Below, piece by piece: positions 44,984 to 53,643 of a stretch of DNA of 64,000 nt (within the stretch, counting starts at the first letter, position 1; the number at the start of each line of letters is the position of its first letter). The notes under the pieces are model-generated. The model had not been told where the DNA came from, did not search any database, and worked only from the letters and a program-made list of their open reading frames with translations. The DNA comes from Chryseobacterium sp. LJ668 (lineage in GTDB: Bacteria; Bacteroidota; Bacteroidia; Flavobacteriales; Weeksellaceae): positions 372,001 to 436,000 of the forward strand of contig NZ_CP080443.1 of assembly GCF_019613955.1 (NCBI RefSeq). The letters are read 5' to 3'. The translations under genes were made by a program, and so were the position numbers.

Positions 44984-46300
44984 TTACTTATTATTTAGAA
45001 TTCTTTTGTGCTGTAATGACACAAATTTTGAGCTGTTTACGTTTTTCAGATAATCGGTCAGCGAAGATCTGCTCATGCTATCTTTAGTAAGATAAATTCT
45101 TCCGCCAAATTCCTGTACTATATGATCGAGCTGATCAACGAGTTGCTTCAGTTTTGAATTGACTTTAAAATCAAGCGCTAACGTGTAGCCTTCAAAAGGA
45201 AAGGAATTGTATGCATCAGTATTATTTTCTCCAAACAGTTTTAAAACGGCCAGAAAAGACCCATTTCCACTGTTGGCAATAGTTTCAAGAATTCTTTTCA
45301 TTCCCTCTTTTCCCGTTTCTTTAGGGATGACCATCTGATATTGAATAAATCCTGATTTGCCATAGATTTTATTCCAATCATTTACGAAATCCAAGGGGTA
45401 AAAGAATGTTTCATAATCTACAAAATTCTTTATTTCCTTTTTGGATTGTTTTTTATAATACAGAAAATTGAAAAGCTTTACCGTCAAAGCATTTAAAACA
45501 AAATTCGGAAAATAGAAAGGTACCGTTGGTGAGAATTTTTTCTTTAAAACCAAAGGACTTTTAGCCTCATTCTCCGCTAACTCATGGCGAAAGGCATGCT
45601 CGCCGCGCATCAGAATACTTCTCCCTATATTTTGTCCTTTCTGCAGACAGTCGATCCAGGCAACAGTGTAGGTCCAGCTTTCACTTTCTTCAAAAAGTCT
45701 GAATATTTCGTCTAAATTATCTGCTTTTATGCTTTCCTGACGAATGTATGCGGTCTCAATATTTTTAAGTTTAAATTTTGCAGAGAGAATGATTCCCGTA
45801 AGTCCCATTCCGCCGATTGTAGACCAGAATTTATCTGTATTGTGTTCACGTGAACAGGTGATAACATCTCCGTTTTCGGTCATTAATTTAAATTCTGTCA
45901 CATATTCTGAAAAACAACCTTCAGAATGATGATTTTTGCCGTGCACATCTGATGCAATGGCACCTCCAATAGAAATAAATTTTGTACCAGGAGTTACATA
46001 TAAAAAATAACCCTGTGGTACAGAGATCTCAAGAACTTCTGACAATAAAACCCCGGATTCGCATTCGATAATTCCGTTGATACGATCGAAACTGATGAAC
46101 TTATTTAGTTTTTTTGACGAAAAAATATTTTCTCCTAATGAAGCGTCCCCGTAACATCTTCCGTTACCACGTGCGATAACTTCATTATGACTGAGTACAA
46201 ATTCTTTAATTTTTTTGAAGCTGTCTTCCGACCTCATTTCTTTTTCTACTATGGGAAAATTACCCCAATTGGTAACTTTTTGTGTGAAATTTGGCTTCAT
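44984..46300 (-). CDS. FAD-linked oxidase, DprE1-like
   Basis: 438-residue VAO-type flavoenzyme. FAD domain: VIARGNGRCYGDASLG, VTPGTKFISIGGAIASDVHG and FWSTIGGMGLTGIILSAKF. C-terminal domain: SFLAVLKLFGENN, GYTLALDFKVN and FGGRIYLTKDS. This matches DprE1, which oxidises decaprenylphosphoryl-ribose. The catalytic Lys of DprE1 (Lys418 in M. tuberculosis) corresponds to Lys406. The position of the M. tuberculosis benzothiazinone-target Cys387 is Ala375 here. The alignment is from memory of the mycobacterial sequence. Confidence 0.83.
   Translation of the reverse strand: MKPNFTQKVTNWGNFPIVEKEMRSEDSFKKIKEFVLSHNEVIARGNGRCYGDASLGENIFSSKKLNKFISFDRINGIIECESGVLLSEVLEISVPQGYFLYVTPGTKFISIGGAIASDVHGKNHHSEGCFSEYVTEFKLMTENGDVITCSREHNTDKFWSTIGGMGLTGIILSAKFKLKNIETAYIRQESIKADNLDEIFRLFEESESWTYTVAWIDCLQKGQNIGRSILMRGEHAFRHELAENEAKSPLVLKKKFSPTVPFYFPNFVLNALTVKLFNFLYYKKQSKKEIKNFVDYETFFYPLDFVNDWNKIYGKSGFIQYQMVIPKETGKEGMKRILETIANSGNGSFLAVLKLFGENNTDAYNSFPFEGYTLALDFKVNSKLKQLVDQLDHIVQEFGGRIYLTKDSMSRSSLTDYLKNVNSSKFVSLQHKRILNNK
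45843..45856. repeat. 14-bp palindrome with CACGTG core
   Basis: TGTTCACGTGAACA, a perfect palindrome inside the DprE1-like gene. It resembles the 16-bp parS consensus but is one base shorter in each half. Probably chance; noted because parAB lies about 10 kb away. Confidence 0.25.
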
Positions 46301-46382
46301 CGGTAATTATTTATTTTTATTACGTAAAATGCAATCACCACAAAATTTTCAATATTGTTTGTAGTTTTCAGTCTTCGTGATT

Positions 46383-47270
46383 TCATTCTTTAAAATAAAT
46401 TTGAATTAAAAATGCGGCAACCCAAAATATTAAAGTAATTTGTATGTATCGGTCTCTGTAAACAATTTTAGTAGGAGATTCTGTCCTGTTATAAACCAGA
46501 GTTTGCTGTAAATATCTTAAAAAAGCAAATACCACAAAAATCACAGTATAAAAAACCCTAGAGTGAAATTTTGCCTGGACTTCCGGTGATAAGGTAAACA
46601 TGAGATAACAAATGATCGCCAAGGTCACCGAAATAGAAAGCGCAATATCTGCAAACTGTACATTATAACCATCCAGGGCTTTTCTTGTTTTCCCCGAAAC
46701 CTGTGCATTAATCAATTCACCTCGTCTCTTCCCAATCGCTAATACCAGTGCAAGAACGAAAGTCAGCAATGTTGCCCACTGTGAAATAAAAATCCCTGTG
46801 ATATATCCTCCGGCCTGTACCCTTAGAACAAATCCTGTTGCGATAATAAAAATATCAATTATGGGAACGTGTTTTAGCTTAAATGTATATGCAAGATTCA
46901 TTACAAAATAAGTCCCAATGATGGCGGCAAACTTCCAGAGCATTTTATCAAAATAAAACTGTGCAAAAAATATTAATGCAATATCTATAATTACTAAAGC
47001 TGACAAAATACTTAGTGCTTGCGGTTTTGAAACGGCCCCACTAGCCAATGGCCTTCTTCTTTTTTCCGGATGCTGTCTGTCTGCTTCAATATCGTTGTAA
47101 TCATTGAGAATATATACAACACTTGCAGCCAATGAAAATATAATGAAAGCAAAAATACTTTTGCTCAGTAAATCTATATTTCTAATATTACCTGAAAAAA
47201 ATAAAGGTACAAAGACAAACAGGTTTTTGACCCACTGCTCTACACGAAGTAGTTTTAGATATTTCTTCAT
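46383..47270 (-). CDS. UbiA-family polyprenyltransferase, DPPR-synthase-like
   Basis: 295-residue membrane protein with about eight or nine helices. YILNDYNDIEADRQHPEKRR is the first Asp-rich Mg-PRPP motif (NDxxDxxxD), and FIIATGFVLRVQAGGYI matches the second region of mycobacterial decaprenyl-phosphate phosphoribosyltransferase. UbiA proteins also make quinones and heme O, but HPxKRxRPxASG and the DprE1/DprE2 neighbours favour phosphoribosyl transfer. It is the first gene of the four-gene set; an 82-base spacer separates it from the DprE1-like gene. Confidence 0.83.
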   Translation of the reverse strand: MKKYLKLLRVEQWVKNLFVFVPLFFSGNIRNIDLLSKSIFAFIIFSLAASVVYILNDYNDIEADRQHPEKRRRPLASGAVSKPQALSILSALVIIDIALIFFAQFYFDKMLWKFAAIIGTYFVMNLAYTFKLKHVPIIDIFIIATGFVLRVQAGGYITGIFISQWATLLTFVLALVLAIGKRRGELINAQVSGKTRKALDGYNVQFADIALSISVTLAIICYLMFTLSPEVQAKFHSRVFYTVIFVVFAFLRYLQQTLVYNRTESPTKIVYRDRYIQITLIFWVAAFLIQIYFKE

Positions 47271-47333
47271 TTATGTAATTTCATTTGCAAAATTAGTGAA
47301 TTTAAAGCAAAAAATAAATGCCGCATAAAAATA

Positions 47334-47357
47334 CAAAAAAAACCGCCAAAGCGGTTT
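47334..47357 (-). terminator. terminator of the OmpA-family gene
   Basis: AACCGC (47341-47346) pairs with GCGGTT (47351-47356); the minus strand runs into T residues from the A run before 47341. Confidence 0.8.
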
Positions 47358-47383
47358 TTTCTGATTATATTTTATACTAATGA

Positions 47384-48073
47384 CTACTGACCTTTCTGAG
47401 CGTCATTAATCATTTTTTCGTTTGCTGTAATTGCAAACTCTACTCTTCTGTTTTTTGCTCTTCCTGCATCTGTATCATTTGATGCTACAGGCATTGATTC
47501 TCCTTCTCCTAAAGCAAACATTCTGCTTGACGCTATTCCTTTAGACATCAAATAAGATTTCACAGAATTAGCTCTTCTTTCAGATAATTTTTGATTATAA
47601 TCGTCAGCACCTACACTGTCTGTATGGCCGTATATATTGATGTTCGTATCAGGATTATTTACTAAAACTTCAGTCAGCTTATCTAAATTTGTCTTTGCAA
47701 TAGAAGTAAGATCTGATGAATTGAACGCAAAAGTAACTATACTTTCATTCATTGTAATTTTAATACCATCACCTACTCTTTCTACTTCAGCACCCGGTAA
47801 AGTTTCTTTAATTTCTTTAGCCTGCTTATCCATCTTACTACCGATTACGTTACCTGCAACTCCACCAATAATACCTCCTAAAACGGCACCTAAAGCTGCA
47901 TTTTTACCTTTCCCAACATTATTCCCTAGAACTCCGCCGATCACTGCTCCTGAAGCTGCACCCACTGCAGTACCTCTTTGTTGATGATTAGAATTCTGAA
48001 TGGTCTCACAATTTGTAAGCAATAATGCTGAAGATAAGAAAAATGCTCCTATATATGTTCTATTAAAATTCAT
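47384..48073 (-). CDS. OmpA-family lipoprotein with glycine-zipper segment
   Basis: 229-residue envelope protein. Lipoprotein signal (LLLTNC, Cys22). Residues about 35-85 are a Gly/Ala zipper (AVGAASGAVIGGVLGN and VLGGIIGGVAGNVIG), which can insert into membrane. The C-terminal OmpA domain (about 110-220) has NPDTNINIYGHTDSVGADDY and LSERRANSVKSYL, with Asp and Arg of the peptidoglycan-binding site. Role: anchoring the outer membrane to peptidoglycan. Confidence 0.9.
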   Translation of the reverse strand: MNFNRTYIGAFFLSSALLLTNCETIQNSNHQQRGTAVGAASGAVIGGVLGNNVGKGKNAALGAVLGGIIGGVAGNVIGSKMDKQAKEIKETLPGAEVERVGDGIKITMNESIVTFAFNSSDLTSIAKTNLDKLTEVLVNNPDTNINIYGHTDSVGADDYNQKLSERRANSVKSYLMSKGIASSRMFALGEGESMPVASNDTDAGRAKNRRVEFAITANEKMINDAQKGQ

Positions 48074-48093
48074 AGTATTTATTTTAAATTAAT

Positions 48094-48585
48094 TTATTTC
48101 ATTCCTGTTCTTTCAAAGTTGTAAACAACTCTTACCGTACTTCCATCAAAAGGCACATTTTGTTCTAAAGAAAACTGGTCTGTAGTCTGATTGATGACGT
48201 CTAGCGTATAGCCTACAGTATTTTGTTTTGCCTTTGTACCATCCTGAATTTTTTTAAACATAAAGGTATTTCCGTCCTTTACTTCAAATTTTATTGGCTG
48301 CGTAAGTGCAGGACACTGCCCACCACCATTCAATGTATAAGCTCCCGTATAGTTGTTAGGTATAAATCTCCAATGACTTCCGATAAAGCACTGTGCGTCT
48401 GCACCTTCATCAAATGGTTTGATTTTATATTGCTTATCATATTCTATACTGACAATCTGAAAATCTCCTTTCATTTTCAAAAATTCAGATCTGTTGCTTT
48501 GTGCATCTCCCGCTTTTTTAACGGACGAACAAGACACTGCAAAGAGTGATGTTCCTAAAATTGACGCTAGTAATAAGTTTTTCAT
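48094..48585 (-). CDS. lipocalin-like lipoprotein
   Basis: 163-residue lipoprotein (signal ILGTSLFAVSC, Cys19). The domain GDFQIVSIEYDKQYKIKPFD, then CFIGSHWRFIPNNYTGAY and RVVYNFERTG is a lipocalin-like beta-barrel pattern. Two Cys in ADAQCFIG and GGGQCPAL could pair. It lies 20 bases upstream of the OmpA-family gene in the same transcript. Confidence 0.75.
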   Translation of the reverse strand: MKNLLLASILGTSLFAVSCSSVKKAGDAQSNRSEFLKMKGDFQIVSIEYDKQYKIKPFDEGADAQCFIGSHWRFIPNNYTGAYTLNGGGQCPALTQPIKFEVKDGNTFMFKKIQDGTKAKQNTVGYTLDVINQTTDQFSLEQNVPFDGSTVRVVYNFERTGMK

Positions 48586-48649
48586 AGTGTTGTTTATTAT
48601 TATAAATAAAGTATATAAAAAAACCGTGCCAAAATAGAATAACTCAAAA

Positions 48650-48676
48650 CAAAAGCCCGAAAATATCGGGCTTTTG
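48650..48676 (-). terminator. terminator of the S8 peptidase gene
   Basis: CAAAAGCCCGA (48650-48660) pairs with TCGGGCTTTTG (48666-48676), 5-base loop, T-rich end on the minus strand. Confidence 0.85.
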
Positions 48677-48704
48677 TTATCATTAATGAATGAATATTTA
48701 ATAA

Positions 48705-50399
48705 TTACAATTTCAAAGCTTTTTTAGACTTTACAGCTTTTTTAGCTTTTACTGGTTTATTCATCTTAGAAGATTTTCCTGTATAGAATTTCGTAAATGC
48801 ATATTGAGCTGCTTTTTCTAGATCAATAACACCTCCTGCCTGAGATTTGTTTCCAAACTCATTTTCTGTATTTGCGTTGCTAGTTTTAACTAGAGCCTCA
48901 ATAATCTGTGCAGGCTTTAGATTTGGCATGTATGCCAATAACACCGCTGCAGCACCTGCAACTACAGGAGAAGCCATTGATGTTCCCTGCTGATAGCTAT
49001 ACTCATTATTTGGTACAGTAGAATATATTTCTTCACCCGGAGCAAATACATTCACCATTTTTTTATTGTAGTTTGAGAAGCCAGCTCTCAACTCATTATT
49101 TCTGTTGGTACTTGCACCCACAACCAAAACATTGTTTACGAAAGGAGCTTCATCTGTAATATTCTTGAAGTTGGTAGGATATGCCAAATGTTCTGCCACA
49201 TCTTCATTTTCATTTCCTGCTGCTTTCACTAAAAGAACTCCTTTATCCTGAGCATATTTAAAAGCATCCCACACTACACTTTTACCCGGAGAAACAGGTT
49301 TTCCAAAGCTCATATTTAAAACTTTCGCTCCGTTATCTACAGCATATTTTATGGCATTGGCAACATCCTTATCTCTTTCATCACCATTAGGAACGGTTCT
49401 CACCACCATAATTTTGGCAACTTTTGAAGCAACACCATACTGAACTTCTTTCCCTTGCGGCAAGCCGGCAATAATACCTGAAACGTGAGTACCGTGCTCT
49501 GCATCAGGACCTTGATAATGGTTATTTCCGTAATTTTTTTCAGAATAATCATCATAGTTATCACCTACAACTTCTGCTCGTGGGTCATAAGTAAGATCAT
49601 ATTGTTTGGCCATAGGACCAAAATGATCAAGCGCATTTTTTATTTCCTCCTTCAAGAATTTCTCCACATCAGAAGGAGATTTTCCTGCCAGTTCAGGATT
49701 TTGAGCCAAATTATTCAAAATCTGCAAGCCTATTGCCTGCTTTTGCTCTGTTGGCTTAATGCTGGCTAAATTTTCTTTTGTCAAAGGTTTTCCGTTTAAC
49801 ATTTTAACCATTTCAGGAATTGCCTCATTGATCATTGTGAATTGCTTGAAGCTTTGTGCAGCTTCTACACTTTTCTTGGTAAAAAGCTCTTTAGACTTCA
49901 TATACATCGCAAATTCTTCTGGCATTTTTGCCTGATTTGCTTTGTTCTTTGTAGAATCATCACCTTCAAAAACAGATTTATATTTGGCAACAACTCTGGT
50001 AACTTCCATGTTATCTACGTCAATATCACCGTTTTTTCCTCCGATGAAATTCCATCCGTGAACATCATCTATGTAGCCGTTTCTATCATCATCTTTACCA
50101 TTATTTGGAACTTCATTAGGATTTGACCAAATATTTTTTACCAATCCCGGGTGATCAACTTGTACTCCACTGTCTAAAACACCAACAACGACTGTTTTGG
50201 GTTTAAGACCTTTGGATTCAAGAAATTTGTAAGCATTTTCTGTGTTTACACCATACACTTTTGATGTAGCAAAATCTTTATGATACCACGTCATCAAATC
50301 CTTATCTTGTTTCGGATCAAGAGCTGTAGCTTTTGCATCCTGTGCATACGTAAAACTAAAACCTGCTAAAAATACAGCAGCTAAAACTATGTTCTTCAT
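48705..50399 (-). CDS. S8 family serine peptidase (subtilase) with large insertion
   Basis: 564-residue secreted protease with a signal peptide ending at TYAQ (about residue 20). Catalytic triad: Asp76 (VVGVLDSGVQVDHP), His302 (EHGTHVSGI) and Ser474 (GTSMASPVVAG), with oxyanion Asn395 (AAGNEN). About 225 residues separate Asp and His, versus about 32 in subtilisin; the insert (about 125-285) is Lys/Glu-rich and helical. No T9SS domain is seen; the C-terminus is a basic Lys tail. It starts 11 bases after the WbqC-like gene stop, so co-transcription is likely. Confidence 0.92.
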   Translation of the reverse strand: MKNIVLAAVFLAGFSFTYAQDAKATALDPKQDKDLMTWYHKDFATSKVYGVNTENAYKFLESKGLKPKTVVVGVLDSGVQVDHPGLVKNIWSNPNEVPNNGKDDDRNGYIDDVHGWNFIGGKNGDIDVDNMEVTRVVAKYKSVFEGDDSTKNKANQAKMPEEFAMYMKSKELFTKKSVEAAQSFKQFTMINEAIPEMVKMLNGKPLTKENLASIKPTEQKQAIGLQILNNLAQNPELAGKSPSDVEKFLKEEIKNALDHFGPMAKQYDLTYDPRAEVVGDNYDDYSEKNYGNNHYQGPDAEHGTHVSGIIAGLPQGKEVQYGVASKVAKIMVVRTVPNGDERDKDVANAIKYAVDNGAKVLNMSFGKPVSPGKSVVWDAFKYAQDKGVLLVKAAGNENEDVAEHLAYPTNFKNITDEAPFVNNVLVVGASTNRNNELRAGFSNYNKKMVNVFAPGEEIYSTVPNNEYSYQQGTSMASPVVAGAAAVLLAYMPNLKPAQIIEALVKTSNANTENEFGNKSQAGGVIDLEKAAQYAFTKFYTGKSSKMNKPVKAKKAVKSKKALKL

Positions 50400-50409
50400 T
50401 TTGTAAGAA

Positions 50410-51018
50410 TTATTTAATATTTTTAAGATAAGTCACAGATTCCGGTCCTTTGTTACAAATAAGATCTAAAATCGATAAATCTTTTAAAAAACCGTATTTA
50501 TCTGTGAAGATCTGATAATACTCTTCCATTTCAAATTCCGGCTCGGCTTTCGTAGAAAATTTTTCACGAAAGTTTATTTCAGAAGGATTTTTGATATACT
50601 CTTCATTCAAAGAGTATGCCTTTTCTGTCTTCAGTATTTTCTGAATAATATCTATACTTTTTAAATTAAAATCTAACAAGTATTTCTCTTTTTTCTGATA
50701 AAGCACTTCAAATTTATCTTCATAATATTCAAAATATGCAGAGCCCCGGTAAACATTTTTTATAGATTTCCAATGAATCTTTAACCAGTCTTCTCTATAA
50801 GAAATTTCGATATCTTTGATTTCTCTTTTTCCGGTATGATCGATTGGAATAATCAGTGAAAGTTTTCCGTTTGCTCCATAAATATTGGTCCTGTTTCTAA
50901 AGGTCTGCTTGGGAAAGCTTTCATACTGTTCAAAGAACACTTCATTTTCGGGGTTTAAAAAGACCGAAAACCACGATATGGGTGGTAGATAAAATACCGG
51001 TAATAATACGTTCTCCAT
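50410..51018 (-). CDS. WbqC family protein
   Basis: 202-residue protein of the WbqC family, often found with O-antigen and polysaccharide genes. LLPVFYLPPISWFSVFLNPE, QTFRNRTNIYGANGKLSLII and NVYRGSAYFEYYEDKFEVLY are the family segments. ATG at 51018 is used; the open frame extends 14 codons further into a hairpin. The reaction is not settled for the family. Confidence 0.82.
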   Translation of the reverse strand: MENVLLPVFYLPPISWFSVFLNPENEVFFEQYESFPKQTFRNRTNIYGANGKLSLIIPIDHTGKREIKDIEISYREDWLKIHWKSIKNVYRGSAYFEYYEDKFEVLYQKKEKYLLDFNLKSIDIIQKILKTEKAYSLNEEYIKNPSEINFREKFSTKAEPEFEMEEYYQIFTDKYGFLKDLSILDLICNKGPESVTYLKNIK

Positions 51019-51030
51019 TGTTTTTATATA

Positions 51031-51064
51031 TAAAATGAAGTATTTTCTCAAATACTTCATTTTA
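51031..51064 (-). terminator. hairpin between lepB and wbqC-like gene
   Basis: A 15-bp perfect stem (51031-51045 with 51050-51064, loop TCTC), A/T-rich on both outer ends. It lies between the lepB stop and the WbqC-like ATG and would end or attenuate transcription from lepB. Confidence 0.7.
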
Positions 51065-51081
51065 TTTACTTTATAAATCAG

Positions 51082-52821
51082 TTATAAATCTTCTTCTTTT
51101 TTCTTTTTCCCGAAAAGTTTAACGAAATATTCCCAGCCGAAGAAAAGAACAAGAATCATTGCGGCGATCCACCAATATGAAGTTTTGTTGGCTTCACCGG
51201 TATTGGTTGCTTTAAACATTCTGTCCCAGCGGATTTTCATCCCAAAAAACGAACCTTTATTAGCTTGATAACTTGAACTATTATCTTTAAAAGCACCTTC
51301 TAAACTCATCCAGGTAAACATTGGTTTTCCAACGATGTTTGATTCCGGTACAAAACCAAAAAATCTTGCATCAAGTGAAGCATCCCTATTGTCACCGACC
51401 ATCATATAATAATCCTGCTGAATTGTGTATTGATTGGCTTCTTTTCCGTTGATGAACATTTTACCGTTTTTATATTCTAATGTATTATGCTCATAGTTTT
51501 TAATGATCCACTGATATTCTGGTAACGTCTGTGTATTGATAGCAACAACATCACCTTTTTTAGGAATTTTAAGTGGCCCATATTGATCTTGGTTCCATCC
51601 TTTATTGATTGGGAAAATACAATTTGTAGTGTCAATTTTGCTAGAAAGTAGAGCTTCATCTAAATCATTTCTTAAAACTTCTCCGCTTTTGTCTTTTCGT
51701 GGAAAATATCTTATATCAACGTTTCCCTTTGCTTGAATTTCTTCTTTGAAGTCTAGAACCTGTGGAAGTGCTTTAATTTCTTTAGCAACTGAATTTGTTA
51801 GGCCTTGAAATAAATAAGTGAATCCTATAATAGTTTTCTGTTTTGTAATGGGATCTTCATTATAATTAGGCATTTCTTGAACAGGCAAAAATCCATAAAT
51901 ATTGTATAACGCAGAAATATCTAATTGACTAGATGTTTTCAAAATAAATGAATGCTGAACTTCCTGATCTCCCAAAACTGTTTCAGGTTTTCCGTTCACA
52001 AATAATCTTCCGTTTCTCATCTCGAAAGTATCACCTGCAACAGCAACACATCTTTTCACATAAGGATCAGCACGGTCAAGCGAAACGTGTACAGAATCTC
52101 GCGGATAGTTAAAAACTACAATATCATTTTTCTGAGGCTTATTGAATTGGAAAATTCTTTCATAAGGTAATTTTACTGCTTCCACATAAGATTTTGGATC
52201 ATCTTTCGGGTTTCCTTTTTCACCGGTATCAAGAATAGTTCCTTGCAAGAATGGGATTGCCAAAGGACGCATTGGTAATCTGTAACCGTAACTCCATTTA
52301 TTGACAAAAAGAAAGTCTCCTACCAAAAGCGTTCTTTCCATCGATCCTGTTGGAATACCAAAAGGCTGCGTGAAAAAAACGTGAATGATCGTAGCAAAAA
52401 CTACCGCAAAGGTTATGGATCCAGCAAAAGTATCTTTCTTTTTTGAAGACTTTTCTTCTTCTGTCAGATACAAATCATTTTCATCTTCTAATTCTGCATC
52501 TTTAGAATAGTTGACGGTTGCCATGTAAATGAAAGGTAGAATTACAGTAAGAACCTGATGCTGAACAAGACTTTTACCGAATTTTTTCATCAGATAAATA
52601 TGGAAAACAGACATCATAATAGGTCCCACGATTGGCAGGTATGATAAAATTGCCCACCACTTCGGGTGCTCCGTTTCTTTTAAAATAATAAAATAATTGT
52701 AAAAAGGTACGAACGCCAATAGCGGACTATACCCCATTTTCTTGAACAGCTTCCAAGTGGAAATTCCCATCAATACTGATAAAATGAGAACATAAACTAA
52801 ATATGTTAAAAAATAATTCAT
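51082..52821 (-). CDS. lepB: signal peptidase I, enlarged form
   Basis: 579-residue inner-membrane protease cutting Sec/Tat signal peptides. Three N-terminal helices (about 5-22, 57-75, 88-104) precede the catalytic part. Ser160 in IPTGSMERTLLVGD is the nucleophile, Lys256 in YVKRCVAVAGD the general base, and MMVGDNRDASLDARFFGFVP (473-492) the box E motif. A further membrane helix lies near the C-terminus (WWIAAMILVLFFGWEYF). An insertion of about 130 residues (280-410) lies between the catalytic domains; bacterial enzymes are usually 300-340 residues. Confidence 0.93.
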   Translation of the reverse strand: MNYFLTYLVYVLILSVLMGISTWKLFKKMGYSPLLAFVPFYNYFIILKETEHPKWWAILSYLPIVGPIMMSVFHIYLMKKFGKSLVQHQVLTVILPFIYMATVNYSKDAELEDENDLYLTEEEKSSKKKDTFAGSITFAVVFATIIHVFFTQPFGIPTGSMERTLLVGDFLFVNKWSYGYRLPMRPLAIPFLQGTILDTGEKGNPKDDPKSYVEAVKLPYERIFQFNKPQKNDIVVFNYPRDSVHVSLDRADPYVKRCVAVAGDTFEMRNGRLFVNGKPETVLGDQEVQHSFILKTSSQLDISALYNIYGFLPVQEMPNYNEDPITKQKTIIGFTYLFQGLTNSVAKEIKALPQVLDFKEEIQAKGNVDIRYFPRKDKSGEVLRNDLDEALLSSKIDTTNCIFPINKGWNQDQYGPLKIPKKGDVVAINTQTLPEYQWIIKNYEHNTLEYKNGKMFINGKEANQYTIQQDYYMMVGDNRDASLDARFFGFVPESNIVGKPMFTWMSLEGAFKDNSSSYQANKGSFFGMKIRWDRMFKATNTGEANKTSYWWIAAMILVLFFGWEYFVKLFGKKKKEEDL

Positions 52822-52929
52822 AAATTTCTGTGCCTATCTATAATTTGAGTACTGAGCGATGTGTAAGTGGTAATGAGCAGTTACACAAATTCTATTATTA
52901 GTTTGCTAAATTATGGTTTTGTTACAAAA

Positions 52930-53631
52930 TTAAAGTCCTAAAACGTCTTTCATTGTAAAATTTCCTTTTTTATCTTTGATCCATTCTGCAGCGACAACTG
53001 CACCTAATGCAAAACCGTTTCTGTTGAACGCCTTATGTTTAATTTCAATCTCATCAACATCACTTCTGTAAAATACACTATGAGTTCCCGGAACTTCATC
53101 TTCACGTATGGCAAAAATCCCCAATTGCTTATCTTGAGTCTCCTCAAGCTTCCAGGCATCATATTTAGGATTATTTTTAAAAATTCCGTCCGCCAAAGAA
53201 ATTGCTGTACCGCTGGGAGCATCCAACTTGTGTATATGGTGAATTTCTTCAAGCTGACAAGAATATTCGTCAACACTTTTCATTAAATCAGCTAATTTTT
53301 CGTTTAAAGCAAAAAATAAATTGACCCCTAAACTAAAATTTGATCCGTATAAAAATGCAGTTTCGTTTTCTATAGCAAGATTTTCAATTTCAGATTTTCT
53401 TTCGAGCCAGCCAGTTGTTCCGCAAATCACCGGAATTTTATTTTCCAGACAGGCTTTTATATTATCAAAAGCTACTTCGGGTAAAGAAAATTCGATCACA
53501 ACATCGGGATTATTCAAATTTTCAGCAGTTGGAGTTTCTTTCAGTCGCGCAACCACTTCATGACCTCTTTTTGTGGCAATCTCGTCGATAATTTTGCCCA
53601 TTTTACCATATCCGACTAACGCAATTTTCAT
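52930..53631 (-). CDS. dapB: 4-hydroxy-tetrahydrodipicolinate reductase
   Basis: 233-residue enzyme of lysine and diaminopimelate synthesis, short as usual in Bacteroidetes. NAD(P)H motif ALVGYGKMGKII is at residues 3-14; the catalytic segment EEIHHIHKLDAPSGTAISLA includes the His-His and Lys of the DapB signature. It reduces the DapA product. Aspartate kinase, the entry step, is at 17.2 kb. It follows the DUF5683 gene by 12 bases. Confidence 0.95.
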   Translation of the reverse strand: MKIALVGYGKMGKIIDEIATKRGHEVVARLKETPTAENLNNPDVVIEFSLPEVAFDNIKACLENKIPVICGTTGWLERKSEIENLAIENETAFLYGSNFSLGVNLFFALNEKLADLMKSVDEYSCQLEEIHHIHKLDAPSGTAISLADGIFKNNPKYDAWKLEETQDKQLGIFAIREDEVPGTHSVFYRSDVDEIEIKHKAFNRNGFALGAVVAAEWIKDKKGNFTMKDVLGL

Positions 53632-53643
53632 ATCTACAAAGTT

